A DNA stretch of 64,000 nt. Origin: an uncultured Dehalococcoidia bacterium. Its GTDB lineage: Bacteria > Chloroflexota > Dehalococcoidia > Lucifugimonadales > UBA1123. Below the pieces are notes generated by a model. That model saw only the letters and a list, made by a program, of their open reading frames with translations, was not told where the DNA came from and did no database searches. Shown here in pieces: positions 21,632 through 29,036 of the stretch (the first letter of the stretch is position 1; each line of letters begins with the position of its first letter). The position numbers and the translations under genes were made by a program. The DNA lies in NCBI GenBank assembly GCA_958296105.1, contig OY282441.1, forward strand, positions 1 to 64,000. Direction: 5' to 3'.

Positions 21632-22822
21632 ATGACCAGCCCAGAGCCAGCAGACACCGAGCGCGCCGCCTCCCCTCTGCGCCGCTCCGGATCGGATCAT
21701 CCTATAGTGGTCTTGCTGGTGTCCGCCCTCCCGCCGCCTCCGGGAGGGTTGATGACTTGGACTCGAACGTTGTGCGATCTCGGCTTGCCCCCTCCCTTCC
21801 AGTTCGAGGTCGTTGACACTAGAGTATACAGGCGAAGTCAGTTCACGCCGCCAAGATTGAGTCTGGTGGAAGTAAAGCGCAACCTGAGCATCTTGTGGCG
21901 AATACGCCGCGCATTGGCTTCGGGGCGATTTTCAGTCATGCACCTGAACTGTGGACTCACCCTCAGCGGAGCGCCGCGCAATCTGGCATCCGCCGCGATT
22001 GCGAGACGGGCAAAAGTCCCATACGTAGCGCACCTGCACGGAACGTTCGATGTCCCTTCGGGCAGTCATCCTTCGGCGATGTTCTACCGCCGCTCTTGGC
22101 GCGCCATATTCGACGGCGCCGCGCACATTCTCGCGTTGGGCAAGCCGAGCTACCGCTCCATATTGGAGTTGGGCGACTTTGCCCACAAGACGACCCCGCT
22201 GCTTCCGAACTTCGTCAATTGCCGTTCGATTCCGGAGCATGTCCCGCCTTCGGATGGGCGAAAGAGTCTGAGAGTCATATTCACTGGCGCCCTCATAGAG
22301 GAGAAAGGCGTTCACACGATCGTAGAAGTCGCCAATCGAGTGACCAGCGCCCAGTTCCAGCTGGTGGGAGGCAGCCCCGACGAGTCATCCCATTCTAGGC
22401 TGCTGCGTCATATTCGGAAGCTCGGACTGCAAGATAGGGTACAGGTGCTGGGCCCGTTCGAGAACCGCGAAGTCGTGCGGATGCTGGCTGAAAACGACGT
22501 ATTCCTATTTCCATCCAAGCTAAAGTATGAAGCCTTCCCCATCAGCGTAGCGGAGGCGATGGCGGCTGGTCTGCCGGTGGTGGCATCTCCGGCGGGAGCG
22601 ATCCCGGAGATGATCGACGTCCCCGAGGGCGGCTTCTTGCCCCCCCCCGATGACGTAGCCGCCTACGCCGAGATTCTGAAGCGCCTGCACGACGAGCCAT
22701 CTTCGAGGCAGCGCATGGGAAGACACAACAGGCAGAAGGCGTTGCAGGAGTACGATTACAACGTCGTCATTCAGCATCTCTGCGACATCTGGTCCGCAGC
22801 CAGCGACCACCGTACCCCATAG
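21632..22822 (+). CDS. Glycosyltransferase family 4
   Basis: A 396-residue GT-B enzyme. The N-terminal half contains a diglycine-Pro loop (ALPPPPGGLMTWTRTL). The donor half has RVIFTGALIEEKGVHTIVEV and the EX7E segment YEAFPISVAEAMAAGLPVV. It is the last gene of the left part of the polysaccharide locus. The hairpin-repeat region begins right after it, and then the defence island. Confidence 0.92.
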   Translation: MTSPEPADTERAASPLRRSGSDHPIVVLLVSALPPPPGGLMTWTRTLCDLGLPPPFQFEVVDTRVYRRSQFTPPRLSLVEVKRNLSILWRIRRALASGRFSVMHLNCGLTLSGAPRNLASAAIARRAKVPYVAHLHGTFDVPSGSHPSAMFYRRSWRAIFDGAAHILALGKPSYRSILELGDFAHKTTPLLPNFVNCRSIPEHVPPSDGRKSLRVIFTGALIEEKGVHTIVEVANRVTSAQFQLVGGSPDESSHSRLLRHIRKLGLQDRVQVLGPFENREVVRMLAENDVFLFPSKLKYEAFPISVAEAMAAGLPVVASPAGAIPEMIDVPEGGFLPPPDDVAAYAEILKRLHDEPSSRQRMGRHNRQKALQEYDYNVVIQHLCDIWSAASDHRTP

Positions 22823-23201
22823 ACACCGAGTAGCCCCCAGTCAAAACCAGCCGAATAACCCCCTCTCCCTAGAAGGTAGAGCGCTAGGGGATCCATCCCC
22901 CCTCGAAGGAAGAGGTCAAGCGAGAGTGTGAGAGTGAGATCCCCTCTCCCTTGAGGGAGAGGGTTAGGGTGAGGGTGATCCCCCCTCCCTAGAAGGAAGA
23001 TGTCAAGCGAGAGTATGCCCCACCATATCAAAACCAACCGAATAATCCCCTCTCCCTTGAGGGAGAGGGTGATCCCCCTCCCTCGGAGGTAGGGCGCTAA
23101 GGGATCTATCCACCTCCCTTGAAGGAAGAGGTCAAGCGAGAGTATCCCCCCCAAGTCAACAGCTTCCAAGCCATCCCCTCTCCCTTCGAGGGAGATCCAT
23201 C
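22823..23201. repeat. Intergenic hairpin repeats; includes left 120-bp repeat of CBASS cassette
   Basis: No gene is seen here. The sequence is a mosaic of short modules such as CCCTCTCCCTTGAGGGAGAG (self-complementary), TTAGGGTGAGGGTGAT and AAGGAAGAGGTCAAGCGAGA. The block 22860-22979 is repeated at 28841-28960 with 118 of 120 bases identical. Relatives occur at 35541-35771. They look like dispersed palindromic elements; the function is unknown and RNA hairpins or recombination sites are possible. Confidence 0.85.
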
Positions 23202-23309
23202 ATGTCAAAACCAATCCCTGACGACCTCGACGCCGCTCACTTCCTGCGCGTGGCGGGCGAGTTCGCGCGCTTCTGGGAAGACCCAAGTCGGCAGGCTAGA
23301 GTCGGTTGA
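23202..23309 (+). pseudogene. 35-codon fragment, likely the cut start of a gene
   Basis: An ATG frame encodes MSKPIPDDLDAAHFLRVAGE followed by FARFWEDPS and soon a stop. It reads like a genuine N-terminus that then runs into the 3' end of cap3, which is transcribed towards it. It may be a gene beheaded when the CBASS cassette arrived, with the junction near 23280. The family is not recognised. Confidence 0.4.
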
Positions 23310-23797
23310 CCAGAGTACAGGGATCCCGGGTCTGGTGATTCCAACCTTATCGGCGAGTGATGCCGGGGGAATACGTGCGCCACTACTTCCAACTCCGTTG
23401 GACGAGTTCCACCGACTACTATCAAGACAGGCTCCAGACAGTTGTATTCGGGGGACTCGGCAATCCTAACCATCTGACGGATGTCCGTCTTGCTGGGTTG
23501 AGCTGCCCCACTGGGGTGATAGTGCCACTCCCCAAGGTAGTATTCCTGAGTTCTCCAGAGAGAATCGAGTTTCCGCTGCAGGCCGCGCGTTCCCCTCCAG
23601 AAGCTGGCCTGCCTTCTGATCGAGTCCTTTGGCGGCCCCCATACCCGAGTCACCACCGCAGTATCATGCCCTTCGCTGTACCGGCCGACGAGCAGCCCCC
23701 CGGTTTCCAACGACTCCGACTCGCGGCACATCGTCAGGAGGGTCGCCAGATGGCGAGAGCCGACGCGAACCCGAAAACGCCCATCGGATGAGCGCAT
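23237..23797 (-). CDS. cap3: CBASS Cap3, JAB/MPN-family isopeptidase
   Basis: A 186-residue metalloprotease with the JAMM motif: ESLETGGLLVGRY early, then EWHYHPSG with a following Ser and Asp (SKTDIRQM). In type II CBASS, Cap3 removes the CD-NTase from its conjugated targets and so restrains the system. ATG at 23797 follows the cap2 stop by seven bases; TTG at 23845 is possible. The last 15 or so residues (SSQKRANSPATRRK) look like read-through into foreign sequence, so the native stop may have been lost at the cassette edge. Confidence 0.88.
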   Translation of the reverse strand: MRSSDGRFRVRVGSRHLATLLTMCRESESLETGGLLVGRYSEGHDTAVVTRVWGPPKDSIRRQASFWRGTRGLQRKLDSLWRTQEYYLGEWHYHPSGAAQPSKTDIRQMVRIAESPEYNCLEPVLIVVGGTRPTELEVVAHVFPRHHSPIRLESPDPGSLYSGQPTLACRLGSSQKRANSPATRRK

Positions 23798-23804
23798 CGT
23801 CAGG

Positions 23805-25568
23805 TCAGACGACTGAATCGGGTTCGGAGATTCTTCGTAATCCAACGAACACGCCTTCCTCGTACTGCTGCTCGAACACAGTTAGCGTCGGCTCACACGG
23901 CACTTCCAGTATCGCAGATTCAATCGTCTTGACAGCAGCTCCGCTCATCATCCAAATGTCATCTATCCGTCCTGGCATCAGCGCGTGCCAACATCCCGTG
24001 CCATCTCGCGGCAAATCGACATCGTACCCCTCCATCTCCGACCACAGCCACGGATCGAGCTTACTCGTGAAGTCAGCAGCCGGGAATGAGTCTCCATGAG
24101 CCACGTATATGAACGCCCTCTTGGAGTTCAGGCCCAGCGAGACCGAGACAAATGTAACCGGCCCGTCCCACCGGAAGCGGCCCATCTCCTCTATGACCAA
24201 GTCGTCCGCGGTGCAGTCGACGACGACGTCGGCGTTCAGCACACGATCGATGTCGTCCTGCTTACTAGGGGGGAAGGAATCGTCTATGGACGATACAAGC
24301 GAATGGACTGCCGCATCATCCAGCCGGTTCGACAGACTCGAGGCTTTCGGCTTACCGATGTGGCTCATGCCCAGTGTGTGCCGAACCAGGTTGCCAGCTT
24401 CCAAGCGGTCTTTGTCGATGATCGTCAAGCGTTGGACGCCTGAGCGAACCAGCGCCTCACCGAGCGCCGACCCTACCGCACCGCCGCCGATAACGAGAAC
24501 CGACTTGGACTGGAGTGATGGATCCATCTTGCCCCTGCCTGAAATCTCGTCTCGATGCCAGTTCTCAGTCTCGACCCATCTGAGAGGTGCCGCATCGCCA
24601 AAGACGCGCTTTCGGTCTAGCTGCCAATACCCGGGCTCGGATGGGCGGAACCCGGGTACGGGTGACGATGTGAGTGGCGGGATCCGGAGGGCAAGCCAGT
24701 GGGCTTGAACGTCACTGCCCCGAACTCTGGCGGGGATGGGAAATCCGACGAGCAGCAGGCGCTCCCTTCCATCGCGGAGCCCCTTGACCGCAAATCGCAG
24801 TATGGAATCGAGGTCGATCCCCTGTGCGTGACAGCACGTTCTGAGCTCTCCCCATGAGGTCGGTATCGCCCAAGGCTCGACCACGGGCAGCTCGTCGAGC
24901 CATATCCACGCGACAGGGCAATCGCTATCCTCACCGAGCGGCTTGCTCCATGTCGATGCGATGTCGATTTTTGACCTTCCCGCATCGAACTCGTCCACGA
25001 CTAAGATGGCTGGGTTTTTCTGTAGAATCCTGACCCTCGCGCTCCCTCTCCGCGGGTGTTTGCCCTGCCAGAAGGGGAGATTCTCAGGCCCCTCGCTGAA
25101 GACGACCTTGAGACCGGACGAGGATGGTATGTGCGGCAGCTCGAAAGGGTCGCCAGTCTCGACCAGCTCACCCCGGCACGCTAGGCGCAGCCACTCCTGT
25201 ACGCGACAGACATGCCAGGCAAGCCTGGATTCAGGATCGAACGGTTCGACGTCGTAGGCTCGCCGCCCCAGAGTTCGCAGACTGGTATCGACACACAGTC
25301 GGCCGCATCGCCACGGCAATTCAGCGCGACCTGCGCCGTTGTGATTTTGGTGATTGAATGTCTGGGTTATTCCCCCGATCTTTGCCGGATAGAAGGCTAC
25401 CTTACCGTAAGGGTACGTGTCATTGACGTGAACGTACCAGTAAGTCGTCGTCGGTATGAGACCTCCCGGCCCGACATCGGCGGTAATGCCACAGTGCAGC
25501 AGCCATATCTCTTGGTCTCGGTGCCAGACGAAGTCTTCGAGCAGTCTGAATCCCGGCACAGACTCCAA
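23805..25568 (-). CDS. cap2: CBASS Cap2, E1-E2 fusion for CD-NTase conjugation
   Basis: About 587 residues. The N-terminal E2-like part has its cysteine in WRCGRLCVDTS near residue 91. A linker region follows, then the ThiF/E1 domain: VLVIGGGAVGSALGEALVRSG near 352, an adenylation Asp in TIIDKDRLEAGNLVRH, and the E1 cysteine in GTGCWHALMPG near 523. In known systems Cap2 joins the CD-NTase C-terminus to target proteins, which primes second-messenger synthesis. The start is uncertain: TTG at 25568 or GTG at 25559 fit best, while the frame stays open into the CD-NTase gene. It ends seven bases before cap3. Confidence 0.88.
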   Translation of the reverse strand: MESVPGFRLLEDFVWHRDQEIWLLHCGITADVGPGGLIPTTTYWYVHVNDTYPYGKVAFYPAKIGGITQTFNHQNHNGAGRAELPWRCGRLCVDTSLRTLGRRAYDVEPFDPESRLAWHVCRVQEWLRLACRGELVETGDPFELPHIPSSSGLKVVFSEGPENLPFWQGKHPRRGSARVRILQKNPAILVVDEFDAGRSKIDIASTWSKPLGEDSDCPVAWIWLDELPVVEPWAIPTSWGELRTCCHAQGIDLDSILRFAVKGLRDGRERLLLVGFPIPARVRGSDVQAHWLALRIPPLTSSPVPGFRPSEPGYWQLDRKRVFGDAAPLRWVETENWHRDEISGRGKMDPSLQSKSVLVIGGGAVGSALGEALVRSGVQRLTIIDKDRLEAGNLVRHTLGMSHIGKPKASSLSNRLDDAAVHSLVSSIDDSFPPSKQDDIDRVLNADVVVDCTADDLVIEEMGRFRWDGPVTFVSVSLGLNSKRAFIYVAHGDSFPAADFTSKLDPWLWSEMEGYDVDLPRDGTGCWHALMPGRIDDIWMMSGAAVKTIESAILEVPCEPTLTVFEQQYEEGVFVGLRRISEPDSVV

Positions 25569-25621
25569 GGCCCTGCGACCTTGACGCAGGGCATCCGTTA
25601 ATGATCGAGTGCGGTCAGAAG

Positions 25622-26734
25622 CTAGGCGAATCTTCCTCCTCCAATGCGGGACGATCCTTTTCGGGGAGTGAATGCGCCTGCTCCGGCTGCTGCGCCCGTA
25701 GACGATGAGCCGCTCGGAGGGGGTGGAAATCTGTTGCCGAACAGCGCCCGCCATCGCGCCGCACTGTCCGATACGTCGTCGGATTCCAGCGCCGCCCTTG
25801 CGCTGACGGAAGCCTGTCGGACACACTCGACGAACTTCGAGAACTCGCTGGGAGACAGCCGTTTCAGAACGTTATGCTCCTGAACCCCTCGATCGTGAAC
25901 GAACGGAACCCGCCCTGCCGCGACGTATGCCGAGAATCTGGCGACCATATCCTCGATCGCCAATGTGAACCCCTCTGCCAGCGATCCAGTCCTGTCCGGG
26001 CAGGAGTCTCCGACGAGATGCTCCAGCGGATAGCCCTTGGGATACTGGAGATCGGGATGCGCCGTTCTCCACCACCACTTCACCAGTCTCACGATGTTGA
26101 CGTAATGCCCATTCGTGCGCCTGTTCTTGTCCGTGGTCCACTTGTACTGTTCGAGCGGATAGGTGCGATGCCACTGATGGGTGTCACTGTCGGGGATGTA
26201 CAGTGGGGCCAGCTTCCACCTCGGCTCTCCATTGTCCGACTTGAAGAAGTCTGCAATGTCATCGGGCAGTGGGTCGGATCCCGTCGGCCAGTCTTCGGGT
26301 GTGAAGTGGCTCTGGATGAAATCTGATGCCCAGCCATTTTCTTCCGAGGGAGCGGTGGCGATCACCAGATCGAGCTTCAGCTTGGATAGCTCGATACCTA
26401 GAGAGCGTCCCTTCCTCTTCCACTTGCCCCCGTAGTGCTTGTCCAGAAAGGATGTGAACTCGTTCATCACGTAGTCCGCACTCGGATAGTCTTCACGCCG
26501 GAACCGGGTCACAGCGACCAGATCGACGTCCAGCTTGTCGTCCCCTTGGGGGCGAATGGCGGTAGCCCTCCGGTAGCTTCCCTGAAGGAACACGCTGACG
26601 ATCTTGGGGCCGAGATAGTCGTCGTCAAGCAGTCGTTCTCTCAGGCGCGTGTGAGCTTCCTTTAGGCTCTTGTCCTGCGCCTTGGTCGGTCTGATTTCGC
26701 TGAGAAAGTCAGTGAAGTAGCTGTTCAATTCCAT
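25622..26734 (-). CDS. CBASS CD-NTase (cyclic oligonucleotide synthase), system 1
   Basis: A 370-residue SMODS-type nucleotidyltransferase. The catalytic set is visible: GSYRRATAIRPQGDDKLDVD (Gly-Ser, Asp-x-Asp) near residue 50 and a third acid in KLKLDLVIAT near 118. On phage infection such enzymes make cyclic di- or trinucleotides; the product here is unknown. The C-terminus ends GGGRFA, the exposed kind of tail that Cap2 activates. ATG is preceded by AGGAGATG. It lies 25 bases after the SAVED effector gene and just before cap2, so one operon is likely. Confidence 0.92.
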   Translation of the reverse strand: MELNSYFTDFLSEIRPTKAQDKSLKEAHTRLRERLLDDDYLGPKIVSVFLQGSYRRATAIRPQGDDKLDVDLVAVTRFRREDYPSADYVMNEFTSFLDKHYGGKWKRKGRSLGIELSKLKLDLVIATAPSEENGWASDFIQSHFTPEDWPTGSDPLPDDIADFFKSDNGEPRWKLAPLYIPDSDTHQWHRTYPLEQYKWTTDKNRRTNGHYVNIVRLVKWWWRTAHPDLQYPKGYPLEHLVGDSCPDRTGSLAEGFTLAIEDMVARFSAYVAAGRVPFVHDRGVQEHNVLKRLSPSEFSKFVECVRQASVSARAALESDDVSDSAARWRALFGNRFPPPPSGSSSTGAAAGAGAFTPRKGSSRIGGGRFA

Positions 26735-26759
26735 TGCTTCATCTCCTGATGCTTGTTGT

Positions 26760-28286
26760 TCATATGGTAGTCAGGGTGAGCGACTTCCGATACTTGTCAG
26801 GCCAGTCGGACTCGAAGGCGTGTTCGTACAGCTGTATTGGTCCTAGACTGCGGGCTAGCCGCCCTACGAAGAACATCAGTCCGTTCGGGGCTGCGCTGAA
26901 CACGTGCAGCGCGCCCGTGGATTCTCGCCATGGGCGACGCTCCCGCACCACCTTGACCACCTCTTGCGCCAAATCCCATGCGTGACCGCCGTCAGTGACC
27001 GACGTGGAACCGATGTCGGGCTTTATGGTGAAGACCAGCGCCCGGCCCAGATGCGGGACGTGATCTCTAACGTATTCCAAGACCTCCGACCTTGCGTCAT
27101 GGGTTACGGACAGGACGATGCCGACATCGCCACCCTCTGAGTTGACCTCGATCTCGGAGACTTTCCAAAGGTTCGATCGCTGCGTCCCAGACCCGGGATG
27201 AATTTCCCAGACCGACCTGCCGCTGGCTGTGTTCTGGACGAGCGAGACTCTTATACCGGACTTGGGGTCGAGCTCGTACCCTGCCGCGAACGCAATCGAG
27301 CTGTGCGCGGACAGGTACAGCTGACACCGCTTCAGAGGAATGACCGATTCGGCGGCGAACTCTCGGATCATAGGGCCGACCTTGTCGTTCCAGTATTCCG
27401 GCGCGCTGATCTCCCTGCCGTCGAACAGGTCGACCAAATCCAGCAGGACCTCGACATCGTCCTCCATGTGTTTGGCGAACTGTAGAAAACTCCTGATGCC
27501 GACCAGCGGAGCGTTATGACCTGAATCGGCTCCCACCCATAGCCCCTCCTGCTCGCAGATGCTCTTGATCTCTTGCGCAGTGAACACCTGCCGCCCTTCT
27601 GAGAGCAGGCGCTCGATCAGGCTGTCGTATGGATTGGATCGACTGCCATTTTCTATTGGACGGAGCCCGACATTTGCCAGATCGTCGCTCAGCATCCTAG
27701 TCAACCGGTCCAGACTGACCGAGTTCGCGCAGAGACGCAGGCGTTTCAGGGTCTTTCTCAGCTCCTCCCGATCCACGCCCAAGTGGTCTGACCACCGCTG
27801 TATGAGCGAGGAATACCGCCTTGAGCTGTTCTGACCAAAGAGAACGTCCAGCCTCAGCTCCCCATCCCGTCCGCTCACCAGCTTCGCCAGGGCGTCATCG
27901 TGAGGGATACCCCAAGTCGTCACGAAATTAAAACGCGCAGACTGGCTTTTGTCTGACGTGGCTTTGTCGGCTTCATGGAGCCTCTGGAGGATAGAGGTCG
28001 TTTTAGACCCGATAAATGAAGGGTCCATTAGAGCGTCGCACGTCAGCGAACGCGCCTGATCGACATGCCACTTGAGCTGATAGTAGTCGGCTGAGATCGA
28101 CTCGCCGCGCGCATCGCAGATCGGTTCCGAATAGATGACTGCAATATCGTCGAAGTGAGGAACGTCGGAAATCTCGTACCCAACCTGCGCAACTTTCGTG
28201 TGAGGTCGAAACAGGCGGCAGACCTTCAGCCAGAACGCCCGTTCCTGGTACGTATTACCCTGTTGTAGAGCGGAAACTGCCTTCAT
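26760..28286 (-). CDS. CBASS effector: Cap4-like nuclease with SAVED domain
   Basis: A 508-residue effector. The N-terminal 120 residues hold a PD-(D/E)XK-type pattern (HFDDIAVIYSE, then YYQLKWH near residue 72), similar to the DNA-degrading domain of Cap4 proteins. The C-terminal region from about 330 is SAVED: VWEIHPGSGTQ, ALVFTIKPDIGS, LHVFSAAPNGLMFFVGRLA and YEHAFESDW. In the family, SAVED binds the cyclic oligonucleotide and switches on non-specific DNA cleavage. It is the first gene of the leftward operon, divergent from the HTH gene. The nuclease family assignment is from motif only. Confidence 0.85.
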   Translation of the reverse strand: MKAVSALQQGNTYQERAFWLKVCRLFRPHTKVAQVGYEISDVPHFDDIAVIYSEPICDARGESISADYYQLKWHVDQARSLTCDALMDPSFIGSKTTSILQRLHEADKATSDKSQSARFNFVTTWGIPHDDALAKLVSGRDGELRLDVLFGQNSSRRYSSLIQRWSDHLGVDREELRKTLKRLRLCANSVSLDRLTRMLSDDLANVGLRPIENGSRSNPYDSLIERLLSEGRQVFTAQEIKSICEQEGLWVGADSGHNAPLVGIRSFLQFAKHMEDDVEVLLDLVDLFDGREISAPEYWNDKVGPMIREFAAESVIPLKRCQLYLSAHSSIAFAAGYELDPKSGIRVSLVQNTASGRSVWEIHPGSGTQRSNLWKVSEIEVNSEGGDVGIVLSVTHDARSEVLEYVRDHVPHLGRALVFTIKPDIGSTSVTDGGHAWDLAQEVVKVVRERRPWRESTGALHVFSAAPNGLMFFVGRLARSLGPIQLYEHAFESDWPDKYRKSLTLTTI

Positions 28287-28350
28287 GACGAATCCATCCC
28301 CTGCTAATCCCTATGCCTGCGCGTACAGCCATGTTCACCGAAAGCCCTGA

Positions 28351-28429
28351 TTGCGAGTGCGACTGCAAATTGCTACAATCGCACCATTCACCATTTTACC
28401 GATAGTGATGTATGATTGCAAGATCGCAA
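28351..28429. promoter_or_regulatory. Candidate operators and HTH promoter in divergent CBASS region
   Basis: Two TTGC...GCAA dyads flank the region: TTGCGAGTGCGACTGCAA at 28351-28368 and TTGCAAGATCGCAA at 28416-28429. The second overlaps a possible -10 (TATGAT, 28411) that has TTCACC 17 bp upstream, just before the HTH start at 28444. The layout suggests that the HTH protein represses itself and perhaps the leftward CBASS operon. The binding is inference. Confidence 0.45.
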
Positions 28430-28443
28430 ACGAGGGAGATTCC

Positions 28444-28800
28444 ATGGCTAGGACGGGAAGTTTCGATGGAGATGGATTCTACGCCGCGCTGGACGGAGAG
28501 AGACAAGCTCGCAAAGTCACGTGGAAGAGAGTAGCGGACGAGAGCGGCGTAAGTCCGTCCACACTGACTCGAATGGCACAGGGTAGACGGCCCGACGTGG
28601 ACAGCTTGGCCGCCTTGTCCTCATGGTCGGGGCTGAACGTCGATAGATTCATGAAGACCGCTGGTTCGAAGGAGCATCCGGAGCCGCTGGCGATGATCTC
28701 CACGTACCTACGCTCCGATCCTCAACTGAATCGGGAAGCCGCCGTCGCGCTGGATGAGCTGGTCAAAGTCGCCTACAAGAGGATGCGAGCCTTAACCTAG
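28444..28800 (+). CDS. XRE-type helix-turn-helix regulator beside CBASS
   Basis: A 118-residue protein. ATG at 28444 has GAGGGAG upstream; the open frame starts earlier but not with family-like sequence. The helix-turn-helix is TWKRVADESGVSPSTLTRMA, followed by GRRPDVDSLAALSSW. The C-terminal part (REAAVALDELVKVAYKRM) may dimerise. It is divergent from the CBASS operon with TTGC/GCAA dyads between, so it is a likely repressor. It lies inside the segment bounded by the 120-bp repeats. Confidence 0.85.
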   Translation: MARTGSFDGDGFYAALDGERQARKVTWKRVADESGVSPSTLTRMAQGRRPDVDSLAALSSWSGLNVDRFMKTAGSKEHPEPLAMISTYLRSDPQLNREAAVALDELVKVAYKRMRALT

Positions 28801-29036
28801 CGCCTACTTGAATATGACATATAAACACCCTCCAATCCATCCCCTCTCCCTAGAAGGTAGAGCGCTAGGGGATCCATCCCCCCTCGAAGGAAGATGTCAA
28901 GCTAGAGTGTGAGAGTGAGATCCCCTCTCCCTTGAGGGAGAGGGTTAGGGTGAGGGTGATTCCCCTCCCTCAATGGCAGAGTGCTAGGTAAACCATCCCC
29001 CCGCCGCCAGAGCGCAGCCCAGGAGCAGCCACCCCC
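28801..29036. repeat. Intergenic hairpin repeats; right 120-bp repeat of CBASS cassette
   Basis: No gene is seen. The block 28841-28960 matches 22860-22979 in the same orientation at 118 of 120 positions; the two differences lie in AAGGAAGATGTCAAGCTAGA versus AAGGAAGAGGTCAAGCGAGA. A further degenerate module (CTCCCTCAATGGCAGAGTGC) follows before the helicase start. Confidence 0.88.

Noticed and set aside
21755-21770. Partial copy of the tRNA-Ile 3' end as a left attachment site
   Set aside because: Only about ten bases (GGACTCGAAC) match and they lie inside an intact glycosyltransferase gene; chance is sufficient.
23119-23469. Plus-strand gene across the cap3 3' end
   Set aside because: Beyond the first 35 codons of the ATG at 23202 there is no family-like sequence, and the region is explained by cap3 on the other strand.
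25569-25826. An N-terminal extension of Cap2 in system 1
   Set aside because: It overlaps the C-terminus of the CD-NTase in another frame and has Arg-rich shadow composition; homologous sequence begins near 25560.
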